The notes under the pieces are model-generated. The model did no database searches and was not told the origin of the DNA. It worked only from the letters and a program-made list of their open reading frames with translations. From assembly GCA_905397405.1 (NCBI GenBank), contig CAJPVJ010000002.1, positions 62,001 to 126,000 of the forward strand: 64,000 nucleotides of DNA. The letters are read 5' to 3'. Origin of the DNA: Oppiella nova. Taxonomy: Eukaryota; Arthropoda; Arachnida; Sarcoptiformes; Oppiidae. Shown here piece after piece: positions 54,403-63,979 of the stretch. How positions within the stretch are numbered: the first letter of the stretch is position 1; each line of letters begins with the position of its first letter. A program made the translations under genes and the position numbers.

Positions 54403-55893
54403 TTATATCGCAATACCTTTATATTTAGCTGCCCAAGGTTGCGCTTGTTCTAATTGTGCCGCCAGTTGTAGTAACACATCCTCACGTCCAAAAGGTGCAA
54501 TAAATTGTGAACCTAAGGGCATATTATCTTTATTCCAATATAAGGGTACTGACATGGCAGGTAAGCCCGTGATATTGGCCAATTGGGTAAATGGAACCCA
54601 TTGCAAATTATTTTTAATCATTTGCTCAACCAGCTTACCTTTTGCCAGTAAGTGGGCTTGATCAACTTTGAGCAAGGCTTTTAAAATCGGAACTTGCCAA
54701 GATGGTGTTTTTACCTCGCCATTTTTCGGTGCAATTGAAGCTGTAGACGGAATTAGAAATAAATCATAACGCTCAAAGAAATGATTCATTCTTGCAACAT
54801 AAACACCCCAATTATTGAGATTGTTGATATAGTCCACAGCAGAAGCTTTGGCACCAAATGCGGCAATTGCCAGTGTATCTAATTCAAAATCTTGATCTGT
54901 TGCACCAAATCGCTGTTTGACTTGATTCACTGTATAAGCGCATTGGCTAAACCATGTGGTAATAAAGTCTTTGGCAAGCGCCATACCGTCAATTTGAGGC
55001 GTTGCTTCTTCAACAATATGTCCTAAAGATTCTAAAAGTTTGGCCGTTTTTTGAATGGCTTGTACTGCATCTTTTGAAACTTTGGTTCCAATCGGTGAAA
55101 CAGTGGAAAAACCAATTCGCAAACGTTTTGGGGCTTTTTCAATGATGTCTAAGTAGCGTTCAGTCGGGCTTTGGATATTGAAAAGAGCAGTACGATCTGA
55201 GCCTTGAGTAGCATCTAACATAGCTGCACTGTCACGGACTGATTTGCACAATACATGTTGCATCGCAGCCCCATGCATTGCTTCACTGATTTCAGGTCCC
55301 CAAGGTGTACGTCCGCGACTTGGCTTTAAGCCAAATAAGCCACAATACGAGGCAGGAATCCGAATAGAACCGCCTCCATCACTTGCACCTGCAATTGGTA
55401 CGATACCCGCTGCAACGCCAGAAGCAGAACCTCCAGAAGAGCCGCCACTATTGTGTTTTAAATTCCACGGATTTTTGCAACTGCCCCAAGCTTCAGGTTC
55501 AGTGATACCTTTAATGCCAAACTCTGGCGAATTGGTTAAACCAAAAGTAACCACGCCCGATTTTACCCAGCGATTGACGATTTCTGAGTTTTCTTTAGCA
55601 ATATATTTAGCATTTTTAAATGCTTTAGAACCAGATGAGGTTGCGACACCCGCATATTCTTGATGTAGATCTTTGAGTAAAAATGGTACACCTGAAAAGG
55701 GGCCATTCGCATAATTTTGGGTATTTTTTAATGCGTGTTCATAGATCGGAATAACGATCGCATTAATTTTAGGATTTACCTGCTCAGCACGTTGAATTGC
55801 GATTTCTAATAATTCATGTGCTTGTACTTCTTTGTTTTGTACAAGTTGTGCTAAACCGATACCATCATATTGAATATATTCTGAAAATTTCAT
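54403..55893 (-). CDS. Amidase signature family hydrolase
   Basis: A 496-residue amidase (GatA/aliphatic amidase fold) with a Ser-cisSer-Lys triad: the Lys in PFLLKDLHQEYAG, the cis-Ser in GGSSGGSASGVAAG and the nucleophile Ser in ASDGGGSIRIPASYCG. This places it in the amidase signature family; it is not GatA, since gatCB are absent and the family region differs. Substrate unknown; such proteins cleave small amides, nitrile-derived amides or 6-aminohexanoate-type oligomers. The ATG at 55893 follows AAGGGAAAG and lies 22 bases after the stop of the diguanylate cyclase gene, so a shared transcript is likely. Confidence 0.9.
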   Translation of the reverse strand: MKFSEYIQYDGIGLAQLVQNKEVQAHELLEIAIQRAEQVNPKINAIVIPIYEHALKNTQNYANGPFSGVPFLLKDLHQEYAGVATSSGSKAFKNAKYIAKENSEIVNRWVKSGVVTFGLTNSPEFGIKGITEPEAWGSCKNPWNLKHNSGGSSGGSASGVAAGIVPIAGASDGGGSIRIPASYCGLFGLKPSRGRTPWGPEISEAMHGAAMQHVLCKSVRDSAAMLDATQGSDRTALFNIQSPTERYLDIIEKAPKRLRIGFSTVSPIGTKVSKDAVQAIQKTAKLLESLGHIVEEATPQIDGMALAKDFITTWFSQCAYTVNQVKQRFGATDQDFELDTLAIAAFGAKASAVDYINNLNNWGVYVARMNHFFERYDLFLIPSTASIAPKNGEVKTPSWQVPILKALLKVDQAHLLAKGKLVEQMIKNNLQWVPFTQLANITGLPAMSVPLYWNKDNMPLGSQFIAPFGREDVLLQLAAQLEQAQPWAAKYKGIAI

Positions 55894-55915
55894 AGCTTTC
55901 CCTTGCTGTTTTGAG

Positions 55916-57391
55916 TTATTGGGCAAATATCTTTTGGTTTTGTTCGATCGTGGTTTCTAAACAAAGTTGATTTCTACCTTTTTCCTTGGCTAAATACAAA
56001 GCATCATCAGCCCGTTTAATCAGCTGTTGAAAAGGTATGCAATAGGGTAAAGTCTGATAACTTAAGCCAATACTGACGCTGATATTTAAGCTACGCTGAT
56101 CATCTAAATGAATCGGGGTATTGAAAACGCTATTACAAATTCTTTGTGCAATGGCAACACTTTGTTCTAAAGATAGATCTTTTAATAATATAGCAAACTC
56201 TTCTCCACCTAAGCGACCAAATAGATCATTAGCACGAATTTGTGCTTTGACTTGATGGGTAAACTCTTGCAAAACATAATCGCCAATCACATGGCCATAT
56301 TGATCATTAATTTTTTTAAAATGATCTAAATCTAAAACCAAAATCGTGACACTGTGTGCTTGTTGCTTTTCAACATCCTCTGCAATGGTACGTTCACTTT
56401 CTTCATAGAAATAACGACGATTGAGTGTGGTAGTGAGACCATCATGATTGGCTAAGTATAAGATTTGGTGATAAAGCTTTTGGCGATTTAAACTGATAAT
56501 TGCAAGGGTTAAAGGTCCTAAAGCTAGCATCATTAAACCGATGCGTACAGACAGTGTGGTGCCCAAATAGGCATCTGGTGACTGAGCAATATAATATGCA
56601 GTCAATGCATTATAGAGCAGCATACACACAATACAGTTAATGATAGAGACAAAGAATAGGTTATAGCTTAGTGCAGCCCAAACCAATGCTGCAATGGGGA
56701 ACATAATCGCACCTGGACCCAGAAAAAAATGGGTCAGAATGACGGATAAAACGACTCCCAACAGTGGAAGAAATTTTTCGTACTGAAAAGGCTGTTGTTT
56801 AAATTGTTGGATATGGCTTTGAATGGTTTTTTTATCAGGGATTGCCAATATAATCGGTAAAAAGGCAATGACATTGAGGATTTCTCCCGTCCACCACATA
56901 CCAAAATCAATCCAGATTCTATCCATAACCATAAAGGTGTTTGGTAAATAAGGGACCGTTAAACTTGCGACGATTGGTGAAGCTAAACAACCGCCAAAGG
57001 CACTGATTGCAAATAAGTATAAAAATGTTAAGCCTTTATTATATTGTTTATAATCCAGTTTAAAAAATCGAATCAGTCCTAATGTGACCAAGGCATGAGA
57101 TAGATTGGCTAAAGTCAGAAAGAAGGTGATTAAAAAAGAGTTTCCCGTAATCAGATCTGCAAGCATAAAGGCAGTAAATGCGCCAATCCACCCACCTATA
57201 TTTTTTAAGCGATGAAACCTTAAAAAAAGTCCAAGTAAAACAGCATTTGCGGGCCAAAAAATGGCAAGAAAGGATAAGGGTCTACCAAATATTCCAGCCA
57301 ATGCGCAGACAAAAATAATCATTGCAATAATAAAAAATGCAGAGATGTTGTCTTTAAGTGCTTGACTTAAATATGCGATAGCTCGAGGCAA
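55916..57391 (-). CDS. Diguanylate cyclase with MASE1 sensor
   Basis: A 491-residue inner-membrane protein. Eight or so helices (15-310) form a MASE1 sensor domain (LAIFWPANAVLLGLFLR, SPIVASLTVPYL). The C-terminal GGDEF domain (320-480) has active-site GGEEF in GRLGGEEFAILL and a product-inhibition I-site RAND five residues before it. NHDGLTTTLNRRYF and DLDHFKKINDQYGH mark the metal and substrate region. It makes cyclic di-GMP from GTP; its ligand is unknown. There is no EAL domain. It precedes the amidase gene by 22 bases on the same strand. Confidence 0.93.
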   Translation of the reverse strand: MPRAIAYLSQALKDNISAFFIIAMIIFVCALAGIFGRPLSFLAIFWPANAVLLGLFLRFHRLKNIGGWIGAFTAFMLADLITGNSFLITFFLTLANLSHALVTLGLIRFFKLDYKQYNKGLTFLYLFAISAFGGCLASPIVASLTVPYLPNTFMVMDRIWIDFGMWWTGEILNVIAFLPIILAIPDKKTIQSHIQQFKQQPFQYEKFLPLLGVVLSVILTHFFLGPGAIMFPIAALVWAALSYNLFFVSIINCIVCMLLYNALTAYYIAQSPDAYLGTTLSVRIGLMMLALGPLTLAIISLNRQKLYHQILYLANHDGLTTTLNRRYFYEESERTIAEDVEKQQAHSVTILVLDLDHFKKINDQYGHVIGDYVLQEFTHQVKAQIRANDLFGRLGGEEFAILLKDLSLEQSVAIAQRICNSVFNTPIHLDDQRSLNISVSIGLSYQTLPYCIPFQQLIKRADDALYLAKEKGRNQLCLETTIEQNQKIFAQ

Positions 57392-57644
57392 TTTGCGAAC
57401 CTATTCTAAAGAGGGATTAATCTCTAAGCCAATATTTTATCTGGCTCTGCTAAGGTATTAATAAGTAATCATATCTATTTATATCGATAAATCAATAGTT
57501 TTAGTTACCTTAATTCGAGCCTGTCACAAAAATATTTTTGCTTAGAATAAACAATAAAGATTGTTCATATATGGTTAATTTTACATGTTTTATTCTAAAT
57601 CTATGCTAATTTATGTCTGATGAAATATTACATACAGACTTGGT

Positions 57645-58133
57645 ATGAAAAAAACAGCACTTATAATTTCTTTATTGCTTAGCCTTTCACCTTACGTTAG
57701 CGCTGAAACAGTTCAACCTCAAGCAACCAATCCTGCGACTGTGGCTGCAACCAATACCACAAGTACAATTCGTATAAATACTCGCCCTGAAATTTTAGGC
57801 TTATGGGGCATGGAAATTCCAGAAAATAAGAAATGTACAGAATATTATAATTTCCGCGGTTCCAATGAAGTGGTGGTGAATAGTGCCAAAGAGTGGTCAA
57901 TCGGTCTGTTTGATTATCAGCCTTCACCCGATAATACACTGGAAAAGCCACCCGCATTAATCATGCAAATTCGCTATGAAAATAATGAAACAGATTGTTC
58001 GGGGCGTAAAGAAGATCAGTCTGGTGAAGTTACCCAATATTTTGTAAAGTGGATTAATAAGAACACCTTGAATTTTTGTATTTCTGACAAAGGCGATCAG
58101 TGCTTTGCTACTTTACGCAGAGTCTTGCCTTAA
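57645..58133 (+). CDS. Secreted protein of unknown function
   Basis: A 162-residue exported protein with a clear signal peptide (KKTALIISLLLSLSPYVSA, cleavage near 20). The mature part opens with a Thr/Asn/Gln/Ala stretch and then a beta-rich region with GLWGMEIPENKKCTEYYNFRGSNEV and four Cys in total (in KKCTE, TDCSG, NFCIS and DQCFA), which could form two disulphides. The layout suggests a lipocalin-like or YbhB-like small beta fold, but I recognise no family. It is alone, with a bidirectional terminator shared with accC downstream. Confidence 0.7.
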   Translation: MKKTALIISLLLSLSPYVSAETVQPQATNPATVAATNTTSTIRINTRPEILGLWGMEIPENKKCTEYYNFRGSNEVVVNSAKEWSIGLFDYQPSPDNTLEKPPALIMQIRYENNETDCSGRKEDQSGEVTQYFVKWINKNTLNFCISDKGDQCFATLRRVLP

Positions 58134-58186
58134 GTTGATTTAAAGCATCGATGCTTGTGTAAATAATCAAGAATTTGCTTTAAAAT

Positions 58187-58216
58187 AAAAAACCTCTGAT
58201 TTTACAGAGGTTTTTT
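58187..58216. terminator. Bidirectional terminator, unknown gene / accC
   Basis: Perfect 8-base stem AACCTCTG and CAGAGGTT with a 6-base loop, with A-runs before and T-runs after; serves both convergent transcripts. Confidence 0.9.
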
Positions 58217-58248
58217 ATTGGTTTTTTTACTGGATTAGAGGATGCATA

Positions 58249-59613
58249 TTAAGCATCTTTTTCATGTCCTTGAACTTGTTTTAACAAGTGTTTTTCAAGG
58301 TAGTGAATATCCATTGCTTGTGAACAGAAGTTTTTGTCTTCAAGGATCAGATCTTTATGTAAAGGAATATTGGTTTTAATTCCAGTTAAGATCATCTCAT
58401 CTAAGGCTTGTTTCATACGGGCAATCGCAGTTTCACGATCTTTACCATAAGAAATCAACTTTGCGATCATTGAGTCATAATACGGAGGAATGCTATATCC
58501 TTGATAGATATGAGAATCTAAACGGATACCTGCACCGCCTGGCGCATAGAATGATTCAATTTTACCTGGTGATGGTAAGAAGGTCGACGGATCTTCTGCA
58601 TTGATACGGCACTCAATCGCATGACCTTCGATTTTAATATCTTCTTGTTGAAGATTTAAACCTAGACCCGCAGCGATACGTAATTGCTGTTCAATAATAT
58701 CTACACCAGTCACTTGTTCAGTGACTGGATGCTCAACTTGAACACGGGTATTCATCTCGATAAAGAAGAATTCACCATCTTCAAATAAGAACTCAAAAGT
58801 ACCAGCACCACGGTATTGCATCAACTTACATGCATTGACACAAGCTTCAAGAATATGCGCACGCGCTTCTTCTGGTAAACCCGGTGCAGGTGCTTCTTCA
58901 AGTACTTTTTGATGGCGACGTTGTAAAGAGCAGTCACGGTCATATAAATGAATCGCTTGACCATTACCATCTGCTAAAACTTGTACTTCAACATGACGTG
59001 GTTTTTGCAGGAAACGTTCCATATAAACCGTATCATCACCGAACCACATTTCAGCATCACGTTGTGCAGCTTGAACCGATTCAAGTAATGTATCGACACG
59101 TTCAACAATACGCATTCCGCGACCACCACCGCCTGAAGCAGCTTTTACAATCAGCGGGAAACCAATTTCTTTGGCTTCAGCCAACGCATTGTTGGGTGTC
59201 ACAGCATGGGCTGAACCAGGAACTGTTGGTACACCTGCTTTACGCATCGCCGTAATTGCAGAAACTTTATTTCCCATTAGACGAATATGTTCAGGACGCG
59301 GCCCAATGAAAATAAAGCCTGAGTTTTCTACAATTTCTGCAAATTCAGCATTTTCAGATAAGAAACCATAACCAGGATGGATGGCATCTGCGCCCGTAAT
59401 TTCTGCTGCGGTAATAATGGCAGGAATGTTTAAATAGCTTTCGCTACTTGCACCTGGACCTATACATACTGCTTCATCACAAAAACGTAAATGCATCAAA
59501 TCTTTATCAGCATCTGAATAGATGCCGACAGTTTTGATTCCTAAAGTTTTGCAAGCTCGAGTGATGCGTAACGCAATCTCACCTCGGTTTGCAATTAAAA
59601 CTTTTTGCAACAT
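58249..59613 (-). CDS. accC: Biotin carboxylase of acetyl-CoA carboxylase
   Basis: AccC carboxylates the biotin on AccB with ATP and bicarbonate, the first half reaction of fatty acid synthesis. 454 residues. ATP-grasp glycine loop GGGGRGM (161-167); [42 protein letters not shown] and [18 protein letters not shown] are all typical, with catalytic Arg in NTRVQVEH. Starts 16 bases after accB. Part of aroQ-accB-accC, an order found in Acinetobacter and Pseudomonas. Confidence 0.97.
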   Translation of the reverse strand: MLQKVLIANRGEIALRITRACKTLGIKTVGIYSDADKDLMHLRFCDEAVCIGPGASSESYLNIPAIITAAEITGADAIHPGYGFLSENAEFAEIVENSGFIFIGPRPEHIRLMGNKVSAITAMRKAGVPTVPGSAHAVTPNNALAEAKEIGFPLIVKAASGGGGRGMRIVERVDTLLESVQAAQRDAEMWFGDDTVYMERFLQKPRHVEVQVLADGNGQAIHLYDRDCSLQRRHQKVLEEAPAPGLPEEARAHILEACVNACKLMQYRGAGTFEFLFEDGEFFFIEMNTRVQVEHPVTEQVTGVDIIEQQLRIAAGLGLNLQQEDIKIEGHAIECRINAEDPSTFLPSPGKIESFYAPGGAGIRLDSHIYQGYSIPPYYDSMIAKLISYGKDRETAIARMKQALDEMILTGIKTNIPLHKDLILEDKNFCSQAMDIHYLEKHLLKQVQGHEKDA

Positions 59614-59629
59614 ATCAACCCCCGAGGTA

Positions 59630-60049
59630 TTACGCGCGGTAGCGGAATAAAGGTTGACCGAACTGGATTACATCACCATTTTTTACTAAAATTTCTTCAA
59701 CTACACCACTTTGAGTTGCTTCAATTGGGTTCATAATTTTCATTGCTTCGATGATCCCGAGGGTTTCACCTGCAGAAACAGTTTGACCTACATTTACAAA
59801 GGGCGCTTCACCAGGACTTGGTGCTGAATAGAACACACCAACCATTGGAGACGTTTCTACTGCACCACGAGAGGCAGCTTTAACTACAGGCGCTTCAGCG
59901 GTTGGGAGGGCAATAGGTGCTACACCAGCAGCAACCACAGGATTACGGCGAGTTAAAGCAATCGATTGATCGCCTTCTTTCACTTCAATTGCTTGAAGAT
60001 CAGATTCGATCATCAAATCGATGAGCTTTTTAATTTTGCGAATATCCAT
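59630..60049 (-). CDS. accB: Biotin carboxyl carrier protein
   Basis: AccB, 139 residues, carries biotin on K104 in the canonical EAMKIMN (102-107 region). The N-terminal part (1-35) is the helix-strand that contacts AccC; a Pro/Ala-rich linker (36-60) separates it from the biotinyl domain (65-139). Short relative to E. coli (156). It lies between aroQ and accC, with spacings of 17 and 16 bases, so the three form an operon. In E. coli AccB autoregulates its operon; not visible here. Confidence 0.97.
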   Translation of the reverse strand: MDIRKIKKLIDLMIESDLQAIEVKEGDQSIALTRRNPVVAAGVAPIALPTAEAPVVKAASRGAVETSPMVGVFYSAPSPGEAPFVNVGQTVSAGETLGIIEAMKIMNPIEATQSGVVEEILVKNGDVIQFGQPLFRYRA

Positions 60050-60066
60050 GGGTTCGTATTCCTAAA

Positions 60067-60522
60067 TTATGATTGGGTTGAAGATTTAAGTTTTTCGATG
60101 GCGAAATCAAGTGCAAAAGAATAGCCTTTGGCACCTAAACCACAAATGACGCCAACGGCTTTATCTGATAAATAAGAATGATGTCTAAATGCTTCACGTG
60201 CATGAACATTAGAAAGATGTACTTCAATAAATGGAATCGCAACGCCAAGTAGGGCATCACGTATAGCGACTGAGGTATGGGTCAACGCGGCAGGATTAAT
60301 AATGATAAATTTTATGCCGTCTTGTTGTGCTTGGTGAATACGATCGACCACAGCACCTTCCCAGTTGCTTTGAAAAGTATCTAAACTTATATTGGCTTGA
60401 CGTGCTTGGAGACTCAATTGTTGGTTAATGTCATCCAATGTGAGGTGACCATAGACCTCAGGTTCGCGCTTTCCTAGCAAGTTTAAGTTTGGTCCGTGAA
60501 TGACCAAAATGGTCGAACTCAT
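60067..60522 (-). CDS. aroQ: 3-dehydroquinate dehydratase, type II
   Basis: AroQ dehydrates 3-dehydroquinate in the shikimate pathway, trans-type mechanism. 151 residues. Active-site residues R19 and Y24 are in [12 protein letters not shown]-terminal [10 protein letters not shown] (9-18), the [16 protein letters not shown] segment and the [18 protein letters not shown] block with catalytic His. First gene of aroQ-accB-accC. The upstream 235 bases before umuC hold its promoter. Confidence 0.96.
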   Translation of the reverse strand: MSSTILVIHGPNLNLLGKREPEVYGHLTLDDINQQLSLQARQANISLDTFQSNWEGAVVDRIHQAQQDGIKFIIINPAALTHTSVAIRDALLGVAIPFIEVHLSNVHAREAFRHHSYLSDKAVGVICGLGAKGYSFALDFAIEKLKSSTQS

Positions 60523-60757
60523 TGAGAGTGCTCCAATTCAAAAGTCGCAAAAAAAATTGCAAGATGTCTGCAAAGTTTGCATATTATGGCATATTTTTCC
60601 ACAAATACTTTATATTTTCTTTGAATCGTCGCGGAAACGCAGTGCCTTGTATGGGCTATATAATGTTAATTTTGTCTGTAAATGGCAATGTTAAAATATG
60701 ACATTTTTAGCAGATGTTTTACAGAGACTTCATTTTAAACTGAGTGACCAAAACTAT

Positions 60758-62074
60758 TCATTTGATTTGTGTAACAGCCATATGGCTATCGTCAATAGAT
60801 AAGATCTCACTACAACGTGTTGTATAGCTTGGAGACCGATTTTGCTGACGCATTTTCCATGTTTCTTGGTTGGAATGATAACCCACTTGTATACAGTCTG
60901 AGCCAAAGCGTTGTTTCATGCTTGAGAGCGTATCCATAAGCTGATCACGTTGCTGAATAAAGTCTACAGGATGCCATAAGTCATTGATGTGCTGGCTTTT
61001 GCTATGCAGTGCTGAGAACATCACAGCAACTTTTACATACTTTAAATTTTCTTTAAATAAAACATCAATTTGCTGTAATGCTGACTTGGTTAAAATCATC
61101 AAATCATCTGTTGCATACATCAAGCCAATGACACTACTTTGTGCCTTTTTATAGGGCGCCTGTGCAACTTTTTCATATAAGGAAACATGCACAACTGCAC
61201 ACAGTTGTCGTTGCTTGCTCAGCCGTTGATGTGCACGATTGACATGGAAAATAATGGCTTGTTTAATAATCTCAACATTGTTTAGAGCAGATGCAAAACT
61301 GCGTGAGGAAAGGATGCGTTTGGAGGGAATGTCTGCATCGTCCAAAGCAATGCAGGATTGACCTTTTAGCTCACGAATGGTGCGTCCAATGACCACTGAA
61401 AACTCGCGTGCAAGGTAATGTTCATTGGCAAAAGTTAAGTCATAGCAATTATAAATATTATAAGCTTGTAAGCGTTTGCTGGTTTTACGTCCAACGCACC
61501 AGACTTCTGCAACACTGGTTTCAAGCAGTAGGCCTTCAAAACTGCATAAATCTAAACCAGTCAGGTCACAGATGCTATCAAAGCCTCCACGTTTCTTGGC
61601 AAAATTGTTGGCAAGCTTGGCTTGGGTTTTACTATAGCCAATACCAATGCAACAGGGCAGACCAAGCCATTTTTGGATGGTTTTGATGAGTTTTCTACAA
61701 TAATCCTGTAGATCGAATAAGTCTTGGTAAGAGCTGAGATTGATAAAACATTCATCAATAGAGTAGGCTTCCAAATCCTCATCTTTAAAAAAAATCTTTA
61801 AAATTTTAAAAAAACGATCTGAGAAATCACCATATAAAGCATAGTTACTTGAAAAGGCGAGTACGCCAGCTTTTTTAGCTTGTTGTTCAACTTCATGCCA
61901 AGGGATTGCCATATCTATGTTTAACGCCTTGGCTTCATTGCTTCGCGAAACGACACAACCATCATTATTACTTAATACGACAACTGGCTTATTATTTAAA
62001 CTGGGGTTAAATACGCGTTCACAACTGACATAACAATTGTTAATGTCGATCAAAGCAAAAATTTGTTCGCTCAT
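60758..62074 (-). CDS. umuC: UmuC-like Y-family DNA polymerase
   Basis: A 438-residue translesion polymerase of the UmuC/Pol V catalytic subunit type. Palm and fingers: [19 protein letters not shown] (6-24), [17 protein letters not shown], and the catalytic [10 protein letters not shown]. The thumb with [19 protein letters not shown] and the little-finger domain ([13 protein letters not shown]) follow. The C-terminal 70 residues hold the UmuC-specific region with the likely clamp-binding QRFG. Length is close to E. coli UmuC (422). No umuD lies upstream in the same direction, so the partner must be elsewhere. A UmuDAb-like operator overlaps the promoter, implying SOS control. Confidence 0.93.
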   Translation of the reverse strand: MSEQIFALIDINNCYVSCERVFNPSLNNKPVVVLSNNDGCVVSRSNEAKALNIDMAIPWHEVEQQAKKAGVLAFSSNYALYGDFSDRFFKILKIFFKDEDLEAYSIDECFINLSSYQDLFDLQDYCRKLIKTIQKWLGLPCCIGIGYSKTQAKLANNFAKKRGGFDSICDLTGLDLCSFEGLLLETSVAEVWCVGRKTSKRLQAYNIYNCYDLTFANEHYLAREFSVVIGRTIRELKGQSCIALDDADIPSKRILSSRSFASALNNVEIIKQAIIFHVNRAHQRLSKQRQLCAVVHVSLYEKVAQAPYKKAQSSVIGLMYATDDLMILTKSALQQIDVLFKENLKYVKVAVMFSALHSKSQHINDLWHPVDFIQQRDQLMDTLSSMKQRFGSDCIQVGYHSNQETWKMRQQNRSPSYTTRCSEILSIDDSHMAVTQIK

Positions 62075-62082
62075 GGGCTGTT

Positions 62083-62103
62083 TTGAAAAAGTTACAAATT
62101 CAA
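62083..62103 (-). promoter_or_regulatory. UmuDAb/DdrR-type operator of umuC
   Basis: On the minus strand TTGAATTTGTAACTTTTTCAA: an inverted repeat TTGAA and TTCAA with an 11-base spacer that closely resembles, as I recall it, the UmuDAb target (TTGAAxxTGTAACTTTTTCAA) of Acinetobacter, used there in place of LexA. It ends 8 bases before the umuC start codon, so it would also cover the start of transcription or translation. Confidence 0.7.
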
Positions 62104-62419
62104 GTGAAATATTAAAAGATGTTTAAAATAAATTCAAATCAAATCTAGTGTGGATTTGTTCATCCTTTGGGCTGGATGATTAAATAATCGGTGTGGTGAG
62201 ATACAAAATTGACTAAGCACTGTTGAGCTTCGTGGTGGTTTAAGTAATTTAGGTAAAAAGAGCAAATAGAGAAGTGGTTCTTTTAAAAGGTATATCTTAA
62301 ATTGCAGCTTACAATGTCGAAAAATGAAACATCTCAATCCTTGTATAGAAAACTGAGAGGGCTAAATTAACAGTTGTCGTCGATTTGTACGGCATATCCC
62401 AATATTGAAAAGGATGGAT
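62104..62419. other. Intergenic region between umuC and the Q/N-rich gene
   Basis: AT-rich; contains the promoters of umuC (minus) and the small Q/N-rich gene (plus). An open frame on the minus strand (62134-62337) is basic and irregular and has no credible start, so I treat it as chance. Confidence 0.4.
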
Positions 62420-62644
62420 ATGAAAATGGCTAATCAACAACATAACTCTGAACAGAATCAGCAACACAATCAGCAACACAATCAGCAGAATGACCAACAA
62501 GGTCAACCCAACCAATCTAATCAGCAGCAGAAGCAACACAGTCAGCAAGATCAACAATCAAATCAACAAAACCAGCAAAAGCAACAATCCAACCAACAGG
62601 CTCAACAAAATCAGCAAAGCCAATACAAGCCTCAGCAAAAATAG
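62420..62644 (+). CDS. Q/N-rich low-complexity small protein
   Basis: A 74-residue protein made almost only of Gln, Asn, Ser, His, Lys and Pro (for example QQHNQQHNQQ and QQNQQKQQSN), with no hydrophobic core, and so certainly disordered or aggregation-prone. The Met codon at 62420 is preferred because AAGGA lies 6 bases before it; another Met at 62426 is possible. Codons are mostly CAA and CAG mixed, which argues that the amino acids, not simple DNA slippage, are kept. A strong terminator follows. I recall similar Q-rich small proteins in Acinetobacter, some reported as stress- or desiccation-linked, but I know no family by name. Confidence 0.6.
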   Translation: MKMANQQHNSEQNQQHNQQHNQQNDQQGQPNQSNQQQKQHSQQDQQSNQQNQQKQQSNQQAQQNQQSQYKPQQK

Positions 62645-62675
62645 GACTTTGAACTCATCTTAATCGTAGCTTATA

Positions 62676-62713
62676 AATGACAAAACGCCTCAACTGAGGC
62701 GTTTTGTCATTTT
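62676..62713. terminator. Bidirectional terminator, Q/N-rich gene / alkX
   Basis: Perfect 15-base palindrome TGACAAAACGCCTCA and TGAGGCGTTTTGTCA with a 2-base loop. It shields the two convergent genes; the T content within the stem provides the T-run. Confidence 0.85.
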
Positions 62714-62776
62714 AGCTATTTTGAATTTTAAGCTTCTTCATTTTTAAGTGTCTTGATTTTAAGCTTATGTTGCTGA

Positions 62777-63979
62777 TCACTTGAATCGTTTATTGCTTTG
62801 ATCAAGAATTTTATGAAGACCTTCATTTATATTTATACATTGATTAAATTTGGCAAAATGGTGTATTTCAGTGTTTAGTGCGTTAAAGAAATGTGCTGGG
62901 TCCGCAATAGTATGATTGAGATGTTGCGGTTCAAGATGTAGGCTGATGACTTCAAATTGATTTTTTGCCCGATGTGCTTTGCAATCTATACGCCCCACAA
63001 TTTGATCCCCATATAAAATAGGTAAACAAAAATAACCAAATACACGTTTAGGTGGCGTCACATAACATTCCAACCGATAATCAAATTTAAACAGGGTATT
63101 TAAACGGTCACGATGTATCACCAGATTGTCAAAAGGAGAGAGAATTTTGACTTTTAACTCAATATTGGGGATCTGTTCTAAGGCATCGGTTTGGATATAA
63201 AGATTTTGACTCTCTTTGTCACTACTGCCTAATTGAGCTAAAGTGGTGATCACGCCCGCATCTAATTGTTCATTGACGATGTCACGCATTGCCTCACGAA
63301 TCTTTTGCCCAACTTTTAAATGCAACAATTGCTTCCATGCAAACACGCCATGTGCACGGAGCGTGGTATTGAACAAGTAGCGGGCATATTCCTCTAGTGT
63401 AGGAACACTCAGATCAAGATGACTTGGGATACAATATTCGGTCAGTTGATAGACTTTTTCCATACCATTACGTTCAGAAATCATCAAATCGCCTTGCATA
63501 AACAATTGCTCAATCGAACGACGCGCTAAACTTGAGTTCCACCAGCCCCCTGAATTTTGCTTATTGCCTTGTTCAATGTTGCGTAATCGAATACTGCCTT
63601 CAGCTTTCGCCCGAGCCAGAATCTCATTCATAAAAGCTTGATCACCGCGATTAAAATAACGATGCTCACCATTTCTAATCGATGTCATATGAGGAAGTGC
63701 ATAGCGATAATCTTGCATTGGTAAATAGGATGCTGCATGAAACCAATATTCAAAAATATGCTGCTGTTTGACCAGTTGATTTAAGTGGCTTTGCTGATAA
63801 TCTGGAACACGGCTCCATAAAATATGGTGGTGGGCACGTTCTACTACAGAAATTGTATCAATCTGAACATAGCCAAGATGTTCAATCGCATGGCGTGTTC
63901 CAGATAATCCTGTACCAAAGGAAGCAGGTGAAATTAGGCCTTGATGAGAGAGTGCCAGACGTCTTAGTGATTCAATCAT
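62777..63979 (-). CDS. alkX: AlkX/YcaQ-family DNA glycosylase
   Basis: A 400-residue protein of the YcaQ/AlkX (winged helix, HTH_42) superfamily, which removes alkylated bases and unhooks interstrand crosslinks. YcaQ of E. coli has a catalytic QxQ motif; here the same place reads VQIDT, i.e. Q39-I-D41, the QxD form that defines the AlkX branch. Conserved FEYWFHAASYLP and the LSPFDNLVIHRDRL block are also present. An AlkX of this kind in A. baumannii has been shown to protect against crosslinking agents. Start ATG at 63979 lies 21 bases from the window edge, so upstream partners cannot be judged. Confidence 0.85.
   Translation of the reverse strand: MIESLRRLALSHQGLISPASFGTGLSGTRHAIEHLGYVQIDTISVVERAHHHILWSRVPDYQQSHLNQLVKQQHIFEYWFHAASYLPMQDYRYALPHMTSIRNGEHRYFNRGDQAFMNEILARAKAEGSIRLRNIEQGNKQNSGGWWNSSLARRSIEQLFMQGDLMISERNGMEKVYQLTEYCIPSHLDLSVPTLEEYARYLFNTTLRAHGVFAWKQLLHLKVGQKIREAMRDIVNEQLDAGVITTLAQLGSSDKESQNLYIQTDALEQIPNIELKVKILSPFDNLVIHRDRLNTLFKFDYRLECYVTPPKRVFGYFCLPILYGDQIVGRIDCKAHRAKNQFEVISLHLEPQHLNHTIADPAHFFNALNTEIHHFAKFNQCININEGLHKILDQSNKRFK

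Noticed and set aside
54317-54661. Plus-strand frame opposite the amidase
   Set aside because: It lies mostly within the amidase gene on the other strand; the amidase motifs settle the strand.
60758-62074. DNA polymerase IV (DinB) instead of UmuC
   Set aside because: The [17 protein letters not shown] and [10 protein letters not shown] blocks and the long C-terminus are of the UmuC type.
62309-62557. Leucine-rich hydrophobic frame on the minus strand
   Set aside because: It is the mirror of the Gln codons of the Q/N-rich gene (CAA and CAG read as Leu on the other strand), without a ribosome-binding site.
62420-62644. CRISPR-like or simple tandem repeat
   Set aside because: The short repeats are irregular in length and come from Gln/Asn codons; no constant spacing or spacers.
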